Origin: Runella rosea
GTDB lineage: Bacteria; Bacteroidota; Bacteroidia; Cytophagales; Spirosomataceae
Reading direction: 5' to 3'
Assembly: GCF_003325355.1 (NCBI RefSeq)
Contig: NZ_CP030850.1
Coordinates: 6,275,001-6,339,000 of the forward strand
Length of the DNA stretch: 64,000 bases
Every line of letters starts with the position of its first letter. Within the stretch, counting starts at the first letter, position 1. The notes beneath the pieces are model-generated. The model did not search any database. It was not told the origin of the DNA and worked only from the letters and a program-made list of their open reading frames with translations. Positions 31,429 to 40,467 of this stretch are shown piece by piece. A program made the position numbers and the translations under genes.

Positions 31429-32742
31429 ATGAGAAAACTGCTATTCGTACATTTCCTTCTTTGTTTTGTTACGTTTTCGCTTTTGGCCCAAATCCAATCA
31501 GGGCCGATGGTGGGCTATTCTGATATGCGTGAAGTGCTTTTGTGGGTGCAAACCAAGCAGCCAGCCAAGGTAAAATTTGTGTATTGGGAACAGGGAAACA
31601 TGGCGCAAAAATGGTCAACCGACGAAACCTTAACCGCCAAAAATACGGCCTTTATTGCACGTCTGATTGCCGACCAAGTGCAGCCTGGCAAAAAATATGA
31701 CTATGAAGTATGGGTGGATGGTAAAAAGGTAGCCATCACTTATCCGCTCAGTTTTCAGTCGCAGACCTTGTGGCAGTGGCGTACCGACCCGCCCGCGCTC
31801 AAATTTGCGTTTGGCAGTTGTACGTACGTCAACGATGCGCCTTACGATCGCCCTAATTCTTACGGTGGCGACTATGAAATATTTAAGAGTATTGTCTCTC
31901 AAAAACCTGATTTTATGGTATGGGGTGGCGATAATGTTTATACCCGTGAGCCTGATTGGAATACCCGTACGGGGGTTTTGTACCGCAACACGCATACGCG
32001 CTCGTTGCCCGAGATGCAGCCTTTGTTAGGCTCGGTACACCACTACGCGATTTGGGACGACCACGATTATGGCCCTAATGACTCCGACCGCAGTTTTGCG
32101 CACAAAAACGTTACTTCAGAAGCTTTTCGTTTGTTTTGGGGAAATCCCAATTACATTTTTGAAGGTGCTTGTACAGGAACCTTTGAATGGAGCGATGCGC
32201 AGTTTTTTATGCTCGACGACCGCTGGTTTCGTGCCCCCAACAACCGCGCCGACGACCGTACTTATTTCGGAGAAGCCCAAATCAACTGGCTGATTGATGC
32301 CTTGACCAACAGCAAAGCATCTTTTAAATTTATCGTAACGGGTGGCCAAGTCATCAACACCGCAGCAGTGTATGAAAACTACGCCATTTACGGTGAAGAA
32401 AGGGCCCGTTTTCTGCAAAAAATCGCCGATGCCAAAATTCCCGGGGTTATTTTTCTCACAGGCGACCGTCACCATACGGCCTTACACAAACTTGATCGTT
32501 TTGGTACCTATCCGTTGTACGATTTTACCATTTCGCCCCTGACTTCTGGTGCTGGAAAACCCATTGATGCCGAAAAAAGTGCTACCACTTTTGTTGAAGG
32601 AACAGTGGTGGGCAACACGCGCAATTTTGGGCTATTCGAAATCACAGGCCCAGCCAAAGAGCGTGTTTTGAAAGTAACCGTTTTTAACGCTCAAAATCAG
32701 CCACTTTGGACGCGTGAAATCAAATCAAATGAGTTGAAGTAA
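31429..32742 (+). CDS. PhoD-like alkaline phosphatase, exported
   Basis: A 437-residue phosphatase/phosphodiesterase with a signal peptide (MRKLLFVHFLLCFVTFSLLA). An N-terminal Ig-like domain (about residues 22-105) precedes the metallophosphatase domain: FAFGSCTYV, MVWGGDNVYTREPDW, HYAIWDDHDYGPNDSDRSF and VIFLTGDRHHTALHKLD, the metal-binding motifs of the PhoD family. It would release phosphate from esters in the periplasm. The ending FEITGP..RVLKVTVFNAQ is a typical added beta domain. The omega-amidase gene follows immediately, with an ATG overlapping this stop (TAATG). Confidence 0.92.
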   Translation: MRKLLFVHFLLCFVTFSLLAQIQSGPMVGYSDMREVLLWVQTKQPAKVKFVYWEQGNMAQKWSTDETLTAKNTAFIARLIADQVQPGKKYDYEVWVDGKKVAITYPLSFQSQTLWQWRTDPPALKFAFGSCTYVNDAPYDRPNSYGGDYEIFKSIVSQKPDFMVWGGDNVYTREPDWNTRTGVLYRNTHTRSLPEMQPLLGSVHHYAIWDDHDYGPNDSDRSFAHKNVTSEAFRLFWGNPNYIFEGACTGTFEWSDAQFFMLDDRWFRAPNNRADDRTYFGEAQINWLIDALTNSKASFKFIVTGGQVINTAAVYENYAIYGEERARFLQKIADAKIPGVIFLTGDRHHTALHKLDRFGTYPLYDFTISPLTSGAGKPIDAEKSATTFVEGTVVGNTRNFGLFEITGPAKERVLKVTVFNAQNQPLWTREIKSNELK

Positions 32743-32768
32743 TGCTAACTAAAGGGAACCAGATCGTT

Positions 32769-33542
32769 ATGGATTTACGCGTTGCGCTTATTCAAACTTC
32801 TTTACATTGGGAAAATCCAACGGCTAATTTGGCCATGCTGGAAGAAAAAATTGCGGCCTTGGAGCAGCCCGCTGACCTCATCGTTTTGCCCGAAATGTTT
32901 ACAACAGGCTTTACCATGAAGCCCGAAACCGTAGCCGAGCCCATGAATTTGACCACCTTCAAGTGGATGCGTCAAATGGCAGCGCAGACGGGGGCGGTGG
33001 TTACGGGAAGTTATGTCGTCAAGGAAAACGGCAATTATTTCAACCGCTTGCTATGGGTGCAGCCCGATGGTGAATTTGACGCTTACGACAAACGTCATTT
33101 GTTTCGGATGGGCAAAGAACATGAGCACTACGCGGCAGGGGAACGCCGCATCATCAAAGAAATCAAAGGCTGGCGGGTGTGCCCGTTGATTTGCTATGAT
33201 TTACGCTTTCCTGTCTGGGCGCGCAATCGGCAGATGGAATACGATTTGCTGGTTTACGTTGCCAATTGGCCCGCCGTTCGGCGTCAGGTTTGGAATACGC
33301 TTTTGCAGGCCCGCGCCATCGAAAATTTAAGTTACGCCATCGGCGTTAATCGGGTAGGAGAGGATGGAAACGGCCTGTATCATGCGGGAGACTCGGCCGT
33401 GATTGATTTCAAGGGCGAATTATTGAATCGGCGCAGTGCCAATGAGATTGTTATTGAACAAACGCTTGATTATGAAGCGCTACGGGCGTTTCGAGAGCGT
33501 TTTCCGGCGCATTTGGATGCCGATGAATTTGAGATAAAATAG
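32769..33542 (+). CDS. nitrilase-superfamily omega-amidase
   Basis: A 257-residue carbon-nitrogen hydrolase, probably omega-amidase (YafV type), which removes ammonia from alpha-ketoglutaramate or alpha-ketosuccinamate. The Glu-Lys-Cys triad is visible: LPEMFTTGF, AYDKRHLFRMGKEHEHY and LICYDLRFPVW. The N-terminus MDLRVALIQTSLHWENP is the family start, so the ATG at 32769 is preferred; an ATG at 32742 that overlaps the phosphatase stop would add nine residues and would give translational coupling. The enzyme is cytoplasmic. A GTCGTTGGTG/CACCAACGAC hairpin follows directly. Confidence 0.9.
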   Translation: MDLRVALIQTSLHWENPTANLAMLEEKIAALEQPADLIVLPEMFTTGFTMKPETVAEPMNLTTFKWMRQMAAQTGAVVTGSYVVKENGNYFNRLLWVQPDGEFDAYDKRHLFRMGKEHEHYAAGERRIIKEIKGWRVCPLICYDLRFPVWARNRQMEYDLLVYVANWPAVRRQVWNTLLQARAIENLSYAIGVNRVGEDGNGLYHAGDSAVIDFKGELLNRRSANEIVIEQTLDYEALRAFRERFPAHLDADEFEIK

Positions 33543-33567
33543 GTCGTTGGTGAAAAACACCAACGAC
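33543..33567. terminator. hairpin of the palindromic repeat family, used as a terminator
   Basis: Arms GTCGTTGGTG and CACCAACGAC around AAAAA, followed by GGCATAAAAAAAA. Arms and the GGC(A)T flank match the repeats at 17-18.5 kb. It lies between convergent genes. Confidence 0.7.
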
Positions 33568-33593
33568 GGCATAAAAAAAACAAAAAATCTATC

Positions 33594-34700
33594 TCAAAAC
33601 TCCACAATCGTATAGGCAGCTTGATGCGGTTGGCGGGTTTGGTCGCCGATTTTGGTGCGGTTGCGGTCGTCGTCGTGGATGACGAACAGACGGTTAGAAC
33701 CAACGGGCGTAAGGTCTTCGGCCTTATGGGTAAACTTTAAGGGCTGGCCAGTGGCGCGGTCTTTGACCAAATGAAGTTTACCACTTTTCAAATCGGCCTC
33801 GGTGGCCCACCAGAGGTAGGCGCTGTTGAGTTGGGTTTCGCTTTCCATGGAAGTCAAGACCCAAAAGATATTGCGTTTGGCGTCAAATTCGAGGCACGAA
33901 AGGGCCAACGGCTTGGGAAGGGAAGGCTCCAGCGTAGCAATGTCAATATCGGCCAGGGTTTGAAAGTCAGTCCCTGCCACCAACGAATCTTTTTCAAAAC
34001 GATACGAAATCGTCAACACTTTGGCTTTATATTTAAAATCATCGTACTTCTTACCTTCTTCCCGAATCCCGAAAAAGAGTTTATTGTTGGTAGCTGCAAA
34101 TCCTTCCACTTTAAAATAGGGCATGCCATCAGGAAACTCAGTAGAGCGTAAGGCTTTTGACAACGCATTCCGCAATCCCATCGAAAACTTCTCGCCCGTA
34201 GCTAAGTGAACTGCTTTGGGTTGGATGGTCTGCGGGCTGTCGCCATTAACGGGCCAATAAAGCAGCGCGTTGTAGCTATCCCATTCGGTACTTCCTTCTT
34301 TTACCCGGTCGAAGGCGGTGGTTAAAAAGGCCACTTTACGGTCGGGTGTCAGGGCGAAATCTTCGTATTTTTGGGCGGTTTTGAAAAGATTTTGGGTAAC
34401 ATACGTGGGCTTACTTCCAAAAACACCCGTTTCGGCGTAGGCCCAGTAAAAAATGGATGCATCGGTGCCTGGCATGTCTTTGTCGTTGGCCATTGAAATA
34501 TAATTTCCGTCGTTCAATACTGCCGAAGCTTCGCACCACACATCTTTCCCTGCGGCCTGAAGGCCCGCTTGAAAACAATCAATAAACCCCTCTTTTACGA
34601 TGATTCCTCCCGTTTGCAGTTTTGACGTAGGGCGTTGGCAGGCGTTGAATAATAAAAGAAAGCCTAACGCTAAGGCAGAAGAAAAACGAGTGATTTTCAT
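33594..34700 (-). CDS. lipoprotein of unknown function, possible beta-propeller
   Basis: A 368-residue lipoprotein with signal MKITRFSSALALGFLLLFNA and lipobox cysteine followed by QRPTSKLQ. The body is strand-rich with segments such as YFKVEGFAATNNKLFFGIREEG, LALSCLEFDAKRNIFWVLT and a late FVIHDDDRNRTKIGDQ. These recall propeller proteins of the DUF3616/esterase-like group, in which an EGxA motif and repeated short blades occur, but the match is not certain. No catalytic motif. It is cell-envelope located. Confidence 0.7.
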   Translation of the reverse strand: MKITRFSSALALGFLLLFNACQRPTSKLQTGGIIVKEGFIDCFQAGLQAAGKDVWCEASAVLNDGNYISMANDKDMPGTDASIFYWAYAETGVFGSKPTYVTQNLFKTAQKYEDFALTPDRKVAFLTTAFDRVKEGSTEWDSYNALLYWPVNGDSPQTIQPKAVHLATGEKFSMGLRNALSKALRSTEFPDGMPYFKVEGFAATNNKLFFGIREEGKKYDDFKYKAKVLTISYRFEKDSLVAGTDFQTLADIDIATLEPSLPKPLALSCLEFDAKRNIFWVLTSMESETQLNSAYLWWATEADLKSGKLHLVKDRATGQPLKFTHKAEDLTPVGSNRLFVIHDDDRNRTKIGDQTRQPHQAAYTIVEF

Positions 34701-34770
34701 GGTTTTGAGGCGGTTTTTAGGGAGAAGGAATATAGTTTGGCAGGTGGTATTTCAGCCGAGGCGAAAGTTT

Positions 34771-34803
34771 GACAGTCCGACGGTTTTAAACCGTCAGACT
34801 GTT
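34771..34803 (-). terminator. imperfect inverted repeat downstream of tpiA
   Basis: Arms GACAGTCCGACGGTTT and AAACCGTCAGACTGTT pair over 16 positions with two G-U type mismatches. It follows tpiA on the minus strand but lacks a strong T-run, so a terminator role is only probable; it may also be a mobile hairpin repeat. Confidence 0.5.
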
Positions 34804-34827
34804 AAAGCAAGCTATACTGCTCAAAAA

Positions 34828-35592
34828 TTACATCCGTGCTTTGATGATGTTGGTAAATTCGCGTGACTTGAGCGAGGCACCGCCAATGAGGCCACCATCT
34901 ACATCGGGACAAGCAAAGAGTTCGGCGGCATTTTTTTCGTTGCAGCTTCCACCGTACAGGATGGTGGTATCGTCGGCGACTTGGGCGCCGTATTGGCCAG
35001 CAATGTGCTCGCGCAATGCCGCGTGCATATCTTGTGCTTGCTGCGACGTAGCCGTGAGGCCCGTGCCAATCGCCCAAACGGGTTCGTAAGCAATCACTAC
35101 TTTTCCGAAATCTTCGGCCGACAGGTCAAAAAGAGCGGCGGTGATTTGGGCTTTTACGATGGCAATGAAATCTTCATTTTGGCGTTGCTCGAGCAATTCA
35201 CCGCAGCAAAAAATAGGTTTGAGGCCATTAGCTAAGGCGATTTTTACTTTTTCGGCCAATAATTCATCCGTTTCGCCAAAATATTGACGGCGCTCGCTGT
35301 GTCCAACCAGCACGTAGGGCGTGCCGAGGGCGGCAAGCATCGGGGCAGAGATTTCTCCTGTATAGGCACCAGAGGCTTTTTGGTGGCAATTTTGAGCTCC
35401 CAAAGAGATACGGTCTACTTCTTCAACGTATTTTTGTAATACCGGCAGATAGATGTAAGGGGTACACAGGATCACTTCCACGTCGCCACGTACTTCGTCG
35501 CGAACCATATTGACCACTTCTGAGGTAAGAATCAGCGCCTCTTCGAGGGTTTTGTTCATTTTCCAGTTGCCGGCTACTATTTTTTTTCTCAT
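34828..35592 (-). CDS. tpiA: triosephosphate isomerase
   Basis: A 254-residue TIM barrel that interconverts dihydroxyacetone phosphate and glyceraldehyde 3-phosphate in glycolysis. The active-site lysine is in VAGNWKMNKT near the start, the histidine in VLVGHSERRQYFGE and the catalytic glutamate in VIAYEPVWAIGTGLTA; the phosphate-binding YGGSCN and GGLIGGASL segments follow. Normal length. It is cytoplasmic, transcribed from its own AT-rich upstream gap. Confidence 0.97.
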   Translation of the reverse strand: MRKKIVAGNWKMNKTLEEALILTSEVVNMVRDEVRGDVEVILCTPYIYLPVLQKYVEEVDRISLGAQNCHQKASGAYTGEISAPMLAALGTPYVLVGHSERRQYFGETDELLAEKVKIALANGLKPIFCCGELLEQRQNEDFIAIVKAQITAALFDLSAEDFGKVVIAYEPVWAIGTGLTATSQQAQDMHAALREHIAGQYGAQVADDTTILYGGSCNEKNAAELFACPDVDGGLIGGASLKSREFTNIIKARM

Positions 35593-35841
35593 TGGAATAG
35601 AGGAGTTTGAATGAATATTGGGTTGATTTTATTTCGTATATTTAGGCTTTATAAACACTTTTTTACTGTTTAGATGCAAAATTCAAAATTATCTAAAAAC
35701 GTGCTTTTACCCGATAAGAAAGTGTTGCGAAATTAGTAAGAATATATTAATTCAAAACGGCACTTTTTTGGGTATATTTTTTGTTTTTCTAAGAAACAAG
35801 ATTATCTTTACCAACACCCAAACGCTTTTTTGGGTACAGCT

Positions 35842-37098
35842 ATGGCACGACGTCATTTACACTTGGCTCTATTTTTCTTTTTACCTTTTTTTATCTTCGC
35901 TCAAAAAAGCACCAAGAAAGAAGATAAGTTCGGATATTTTTTAACTGGGAATGCCAAATTTACCCGGATTCCCTTTGAATTGCACGCAAATCTCATTGTT
36001 GTTCCCCTCAAAATCAACAATTCTGATACCCTTCATTTTATTCTTGATACGGGTGTAAGTTCGCTAATCATTACTAAGCCCGATGCCATTAAAAACCAAA
36101 AACTACGGTTTACTCGTCGGGTACAACTGACAGGCGCAGGAGAAGGTGAATCGCTGAATGCGTCGGTGGCCATTGGGAATGTCATTGAAATGGGAAAGAT
36201 GCGGGCTACCTACCAAAACATCGTGGTTTTGGAAGAGGATGTACTGCAACTTTCAGAATACGTGGGGATACCGATTGACGGAATTTTTGGCTATGAAGTG
36301 TTCAATAATTTTGTGGTTACAATTGATTTTACCAATCGCGAACTCGTATTGATGAATCCTGAAAGCTACAAATACCGCCGCCGACATGGTGACCGTTATC
36401 CGATTATCATTGAAGATACCAAGCCGTACGCGGATGTTATTGCGCTGGTGGGGAACGGTACCGAGTTGCCGATTCGGGTTGTGATTGACACAGGTGCGGG
36501 TCATGCACTGTTGATTGATAAATCGTATGATAATAAAATCCAACTTCCCGAGAAAGTCCTTCGTGCCCAACTGGGACGCGGACTGAACGGCGTCATTAAT
36601 GGAAGCTTGGGCCGAATCGATAAAGTCCGTTTCGGCAAATATGAATTGGACAACGTGCTGGCTTCTTTTCCCGACAGTCTGGCTTTTGGGGTAAAATTTG
36701 CGGCTCGCAATGAACGACAAGGAAACATCGGCTGTGAACTATTGCGACGTTTTCGGGTTACGTTCAACTATGCAGATCGCTACATGGTGCTTAAACCCGT
36801 CAAGCGTCGCCTAAAAGAAACGTTTGAGCATGATATGAGCGGCATGGAGTTGCGGGCCAAGGGCACAGACCTCCGCAAATTCTACATCGACAAAGTCATT
36901 GAGGGCTCACCTGCTTGGGAAGCGGGGCTACAAGAAGGCGACGAAGTCTTGTTTATCAATAATAAATCTTCGGACGAACTGGTTATCAGTGAAGTATACA
37001 AACTTCTTCAAAAAGGAGAAGGAAAAGAAATATCGCTGCTTGTTCGTCGAAAAGGAGCCATCCAATTTGCTAGATTTCAGCTAAAACGAATGATTTGA
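35842..37098 (+). CDS. exported aspartyl protease (two retropepsin-like domains) with PDZ domain
   Basis: A 418-residue exported protein (MARRHLHLALFFFLPFFIFA). It has two retropepsin-like motifs: FILDTGVSSLIIT in the first domain (about residue 65) and VVIDTGAGHALLID in the second (about residue 215), so both halves of a pepsin-like active site come from one chain. A C-terminal PDZ domain (about 330-415) carries VIEGSPAWEAGLQEGDEVLFIN. The family is common in Bacteroidota and its substrates are unknown; periplasmic protein processing is inferred. The ATG at 35842 is chosen over a TTG at 35830. Confidence 0.88.
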   Translation: MARRHLHLALFFFLPFFIFAQKSTKKEDKFGYFLTGNAKFTRIPFELHANLIVVPLKINNSDTLHFILDTGVSSLIITKPDAIKNQKLRFTRRVQLTGAGEGESLNASVAIGNVIEMGKMRATYQNIVVLEEDVLQLSEYVGIPIDGIFGYEVFNNFVVTIDFTNRELVLMNPESYKYRRRHGDRYPIIIEDTKPYADVIALVGNGTELPIRVVIDTGAGHALLIDKSYDNKIQLPEKVLRAQLGRGLNGVINGSLGRIDKVRFGKYELDNVLASFPDSLAFGVKFAARNERQGNIGCELLRRFRVTFNYADRYMVLKPVKRRLKETFEHDMSGMELRAKGTDLRKFYIDKVIEGSPAWEAGLQEGDEVLFINNKSSDELVISEVYKLLQKGEGKEISLLVRRKGAIQFARFQLKRMI

Positions 37099-37123
37099 GG
37101 CAAAGTGGTAAGTTGGAATCTGG

Positions 37124-37155
37124 GGGAGGAAATGCGTTTTTCCTCCCTTTTTTTT
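37124..37155 (+). terminator. terminator of the aspartyl protease gene
   Basis: Arms GGGAGGAAA and TTTCCTCCC around a 6-base loop, followed by eight T. Confidence 0.9.
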
Positions 37156-37178
37156 GTTGCACTGTTGTTATTGTCTTT

Positions 37179-38375
37179 TTATGAAGGTAACGAAATTTTA
37201 CCCATTGATATGCTAGGCACACCTTCTCGGTTGCCAAAATCAGTGGGTTGGCCGCAGAGCGCTTCGTTGGCCAAAATGGCAAACAAGACGGCTTCTTTAG
37301 CATCTCCCACAATTCCCAATGAATCCGTGATATCCATTTCATAATCTGGTAATAATTCGCGTAATGCACCCACCAATACAGGATTATGCATTCCACCACC
37401 ACTTAAAAAAAGGCGATAACTTTCGTCTTTTTTACAAACCCTCAAGATGGACTCCGCAATGGTTTCGGCAGAAAACCGGGTTAGGGTAGCCATCAGGTCT
37501 TCGGGGGCCAGCGATGTTGTACCGCTGCGTTGCTGTGCCAAACGCACGTAATCGAGGCTGAATGATTCGGGGCCAGTGGTCTTAGGGAAAGGGGCGTCGA
37601 AAAACGCATCTTTTTTGAGGCATTTCAACAGTTCATCATGTACTTTTCCGCTTGCGGCAATTTTACCGCCTTTGTCATAGGGCAAGTTGAAGAATTTGCG
37701 CGCAAAAGCATCAATGAGGGTGTTTCCCGGCCCAGTATCGGTCACAAACACTTCTTGGGCGTTCAGATTGCCGGGCAAATAAGTAAAGTTGGCAATTCCA
37801 CCCATGTTGAGCATGATGCGATTTTCGTCCTTTTGGGAGAAAATAAAATAATCACCATATACGGCCAGTGGGGCACCTTCGCCGCCCGCGGCACAGTGTT
37901 TTTGACGAAAATCACTCAGCGTTGTTATGCCCGTTGTAACGGCAATGTGGTCGCCGTCGCCGATTTGAAGGGTCGCATTGGGATATTTTTCAATGCGATG
38001 GAGGATTTTTGGGGCATGAAAAACGGTTTGTCCGTGACTGGCTATGATGTCTATGTCGTTGGGAGTGAGATTGAACTTTTTCAGGCTATCCAAAATCATC
38101 TTGCCATGAAGTTTTCCAATCCATGCATTGAGCAGGCAGAGCAACTGAAAGTCTATTTCTTTTTTTGCAAATACTTTGCGTATTTCATCCTTAATATCCT
38201 CACCGAAAACAACGGTGTCGAAGTGTTCAAGTGTCACGTGGGTGGTGGAGCCACTTCCGCTAAAACGGCACACTGCAATGTCTAACCCGTCCATCGAAGT
38301 ACCTGACATCAGGCCAACGATTCGCCGCTCAGGTTTTTGGGCTATTTGAAAAAGTTTTACTAGGTTTGGATTCAT
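37179..38375 (-). CDS. anmK: anhydro-N-acetylmuramic acid kinase
   Basis: A 398-residue kinase that opens and phosphorylates anhydro-MurNAc during cell wall recycling. The ATP-binding opening RIVGLMSGTSMDGLDIAVCRF is diagnostic. Later motifs are ASHGQTVFHAP, TLQIGDGDHIAVTTGI, LNMGGIANFTYLP, VTDTGPGNTLIDAFA and LFLSGGGMHNPVL. The ATG at 38375 (MNPNLVKLFQ) is preferred to a TTG at 38390. The divergent fructosamine kinase-like gene begins 39 bases away, so both promoters share this short gap. Confidence 0.95.
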   Translation of the reverse strand: MNPNLVKLFQIAQKPERRIVGLMSGTSMDGLDIAVCRFSGSGSTTHVTLEHFDTVVFGEDIKDEIRKVFAKKEIDFQLLCLLNAWIGKLHGKMILDSLKKFNLTPNDIDIIASHGQTVFHAPKILHRIEKYPNATLQIGDGDHIAVTTGITTLSDFRQKHCAAGGEGAPLAVYGDYFIFSQKDENRIMLNMGGIANFTYLPGNLNAQEVFVTDTGPGNTLIDAFARKFFNLPYDKGGKIAASGKVHDELLKCLKKDAFFDAPFPKTTGPESFSLDYVRLAQQRSGTTSLAPEDLMATLTRFSAETIAESILRVCKKDESYRLFLSGGGMHNPVLVGALRELLPDYEMDITDSLGIVGDAKEAVLFAILANEALCGQPTDFGNREGVPSISMGKISLPS

Positions 38376-38414
38376 AGCGTAAGTAAACAATCAATGGGTG
38401 CTTAATTCTTGGGT

Positions 38415-39302
38415 ATGTGGGATGGACTTGATCAATATCAGTTTTTTGAAAGTATTCTTTTTGAAACCTTCGGCAAGGCGGTCGAAGTGAATGACGCTCG
38501 TTTTGTAGCGGGAGGGAGCATCAATACGGCGGCCCGTGTTCTTACGCCCGAAGGTACGTTTTTTGTCAAATTTAACCATGCCGAAAAAGAAGATATGTTC
38601 GAAAAAGAGGCGCGTGGTTTAGCCCTTTTACGAAATACAAATGCGATTCACATTCCCGAGGTATATGGTTATGGCAAAAACGGCGGTCGGGCTTATTTAA
38701 TACAGGAGTTTGTCGAAAATGGTGGACAGCACCCAAATTTTTGGCGGACTTTCGGCCAGTCGCTCGCCAAGTTACATTCGCACACGCAGCCTTTTTTTGG
38801 ATTAAACTTCGATAATTACCTTGGCTCGTTAGAACAGAATAATACTTTTTATGAAAATGGCATTGACTTTTTTGTAGAAAAACGCCTACGCCCTCAGGCA
38901 GGATTGGCATTGTACAATAACCTGATTGGGGCTGAATTGTACAATCGATTAGAGCGATTTTATCCGCTGCTTAAAAATTTACTTCCCACTGAAGCACCCG
39001 CGCTCATTCACGGCGATTTATGGTCGGGCAATTTTCTCATCAATGAGCACGGGAGAGTCTCCCTTGTCGACCCTGCTCCTTACTACGGATATCGGGAAGC
39101 TGAATTGGCATTTACGCATCTATTTGGTGGTTTTGATGACGAATTTTACGAAAATTACCAAGAATCATTTCCTTTTGAGCCTCATTTTGAAGCCCGTATT
39201 CCGATTTATAATCTCTACCCGTTACTGGTTCATGTTAATCTCTTCGGGAGAAGTTACCTACCCCCCATTGAGCGGCTCATTAAGCGTTATGTTGGTGTCT
39301 GA
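38415..39302 (+). CDS. fructosamine kinase-family protein
   Basis: A 295-residue aminoglycoside-phosphotransferase-fold kinase. The nucleotide-binding segment GGSINTAARVLTPEGTFFVKFN, the catalytic loop ALIHGDLWSGNFLINEHG and the metal site SLVDPAPYYGYREAELA are characteristic of the fructosamine/ketosamine-3-kinase family, which phosphorylates sugar adducts on protein lysines so that they fall off. The ATG at 38415 (MWDGLDQYQFF) is chosen; a TTG at 38409 is also open. It diverges from anmK. Confidence 0.9.
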   Translation: MWDGLDQYQFFESILFETFGKAVEVNDARFVAGGSINTAARVLTPEGTFFVKFNHAEKEDMFEKEARGLALLRNTNAIHIPEVYGYGKNGGRAYLIQEFVENGGQHPNFWRTFGQSLAKLHSHTQPFFGLNFDNYLGSLEQNNTFYENGIDFFVEKRLRPQAGLALYNNLIGAELYNRLERFYPLLKNLLPTEAPALIHGDLWSGNFLINEHGRVSLVDPAPYYGYREAELAFTHLFGGFDDEFYENYQESFPFEPHFEARIPIYNLYPLLVHVNLFGRSYLPPIERLIKRYVGV

Positions 39303-39367
39303 AATTTGAAGTTTTTGGTAAAAAATTGGATGAAATTTAGATGTATTTAAAATTGTATAATTTTTAT

Positions 39368-39395
39368 AATTATCGAAATTATATTTTCGATAATT
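39368..39395. promoter_or_regulatory. perfect inverted repeat overlapping the fbp promoter
   Basis: Arms AATTATCGAAA and TTTCGATAATT around a 6-base spacer. The right arm overlaps the -33 TTTG element, the usual position for a repressor site. The regulator is not identified. Confidence 0.6.
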
Positions 39396-39427
39396 TGATT
39401 TTAAAAATATAATATTTCGTAGTTTTG
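39394..39427 (+). promoter_or_regulatory. fbp promoter, Bacteroidota type
   Basis: TTTG (39394-39397) and TAGTTTTG (39420-39427), 22 bases apart, fit the TTTG/TAnnTTTG promoter of Bacteroidota. The start codon lies 41 bases downstream. Confidence 0.7.
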
Positions 39428-39468
39428 CACAAAAGCTCTCCCAACAACAATCTCAATGATGGTAAATT

Positions 39469-40467
39469 ATGGAAACGAATATTGACCAACACATTGCAGT
39501 ACCCGTAGGTGTAACGTTGGACCGTTATATCATGCACAATCAAAATGCTTTTTCGTTTGCAACGGGGGAGCTTTCTCAACTTTTGAGAGACATAGCGCTT
39601 GCTGGAAAAATTATTAACCGGGAAATTAACCGAGCGGGGTTGATTGATATTACGGGAGGGTTTGGAACCAACAATGTGCAGGGCGAAGCCCAACAGAAAC
39701 TCGATGTGGTGGCAAACATTCGATTTATCCGGGCGCTTATTAATGGAGGAGAAGTTTGCGGGATTATTTCGGAAGAAGAAGACGATATTATTCACACGGG
39801 AAACAATCAAAGTAAATACGTGGTAGCCATCGACCCGTTGGATGGCTCCTCCAATATTGACGTCAATGTATCTATTGGTACCATTTTTTCCATTTATCGG
39901 CGGGTAAGTCCGCTTGGTGAAAAACCTACCATTGAGGACTTTCTGCAAGGTGGCGATAAGCAGGTGGCGGCAGGGTATATTCTCTATGGCTCTTCAACCA
40001 TTTTGGTATACACTACGGGCAACGGTGTAGCAGGTTTTACGTATGATTTTTCATTGGGAGAATTTATACTTTCCCACGCCAATATTCGTAGCCCGCAGGA
40101 CGGGAAGATTTTTTCGTACAATGAAGGCAATTACAACAGCTACGAAAGCTTTGTACGAGAATACCTAATAGAATGCCGCAAACGCAGCTATTCGGCGCGC
40201 TATATTGGCTCATTGGTGGGTGATTTTCACCGAAACCTACTCAAAGGCGGCATTTACCTGTATCCGCCTACGAGCAAAGACCCCAAAGGAAAATTGCGGC
40301 TTTTGTACGAATGTTTTCCGCTGGCCATGATTGCTGAACAGGCAGGGGCCAAAGCGACCAACGGTTTTCAACGTATATTGGAGGTCGAACCAGAATCACT
40401 TCATCAGCGGGCGCCGCTTTATATTGGTGCCGAAACGATGGTCAATGAATTGATGAATTTGATTTAG
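39469..40467 (+). CDS. fbp: fructose-1,6-bisphosphatase class I
   Basis: A 332-residue gluconeogenic phosphatase. Metal-binding motifs [11 protein letters not shown] and [22 protein letters not shown] are those of class I FBPase, followed by the substrate-binding [23 protein letters not shown] and the late [21 protein letters not shown]. The enzyme is cytoplasmic. A strong promoter with an overlapping palindrome lies upstream, so expression is probably regulated by carbon supply; that is inference. Its stop codon overlaps the stop of the convergent beta-barrel gene by 4 bases. Confidence 0.96.
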   Translation: METNIDQHIAVPVGVTLDRYIMHNQNAFSFATGELSQLLRDIALAGKIINREINRAGLIDITGGFGTNNVQGEAQQKLDVVANIRFIRALINGGEVCGIISEEEDDIIHTGNNQSKYVVAIDPLDGSSNIDVNVSIGTIFSIYRRVSPLGEKPTIEDFLQGGDKQVAAGYILYGSSTILVYTTGNGVAGFTYDFSLGEFILSHANIRSPQDGKIFSYNEGNYNSYESFVREYLIECRKRSYSARYIGSLVGDFHRNLLKGGIYLYPPTSKDPKGKLRLLYECFPLAMIAEQAGAKATNGFQRILEVEPESLHQRAPLYIGAETMVNELMNLI

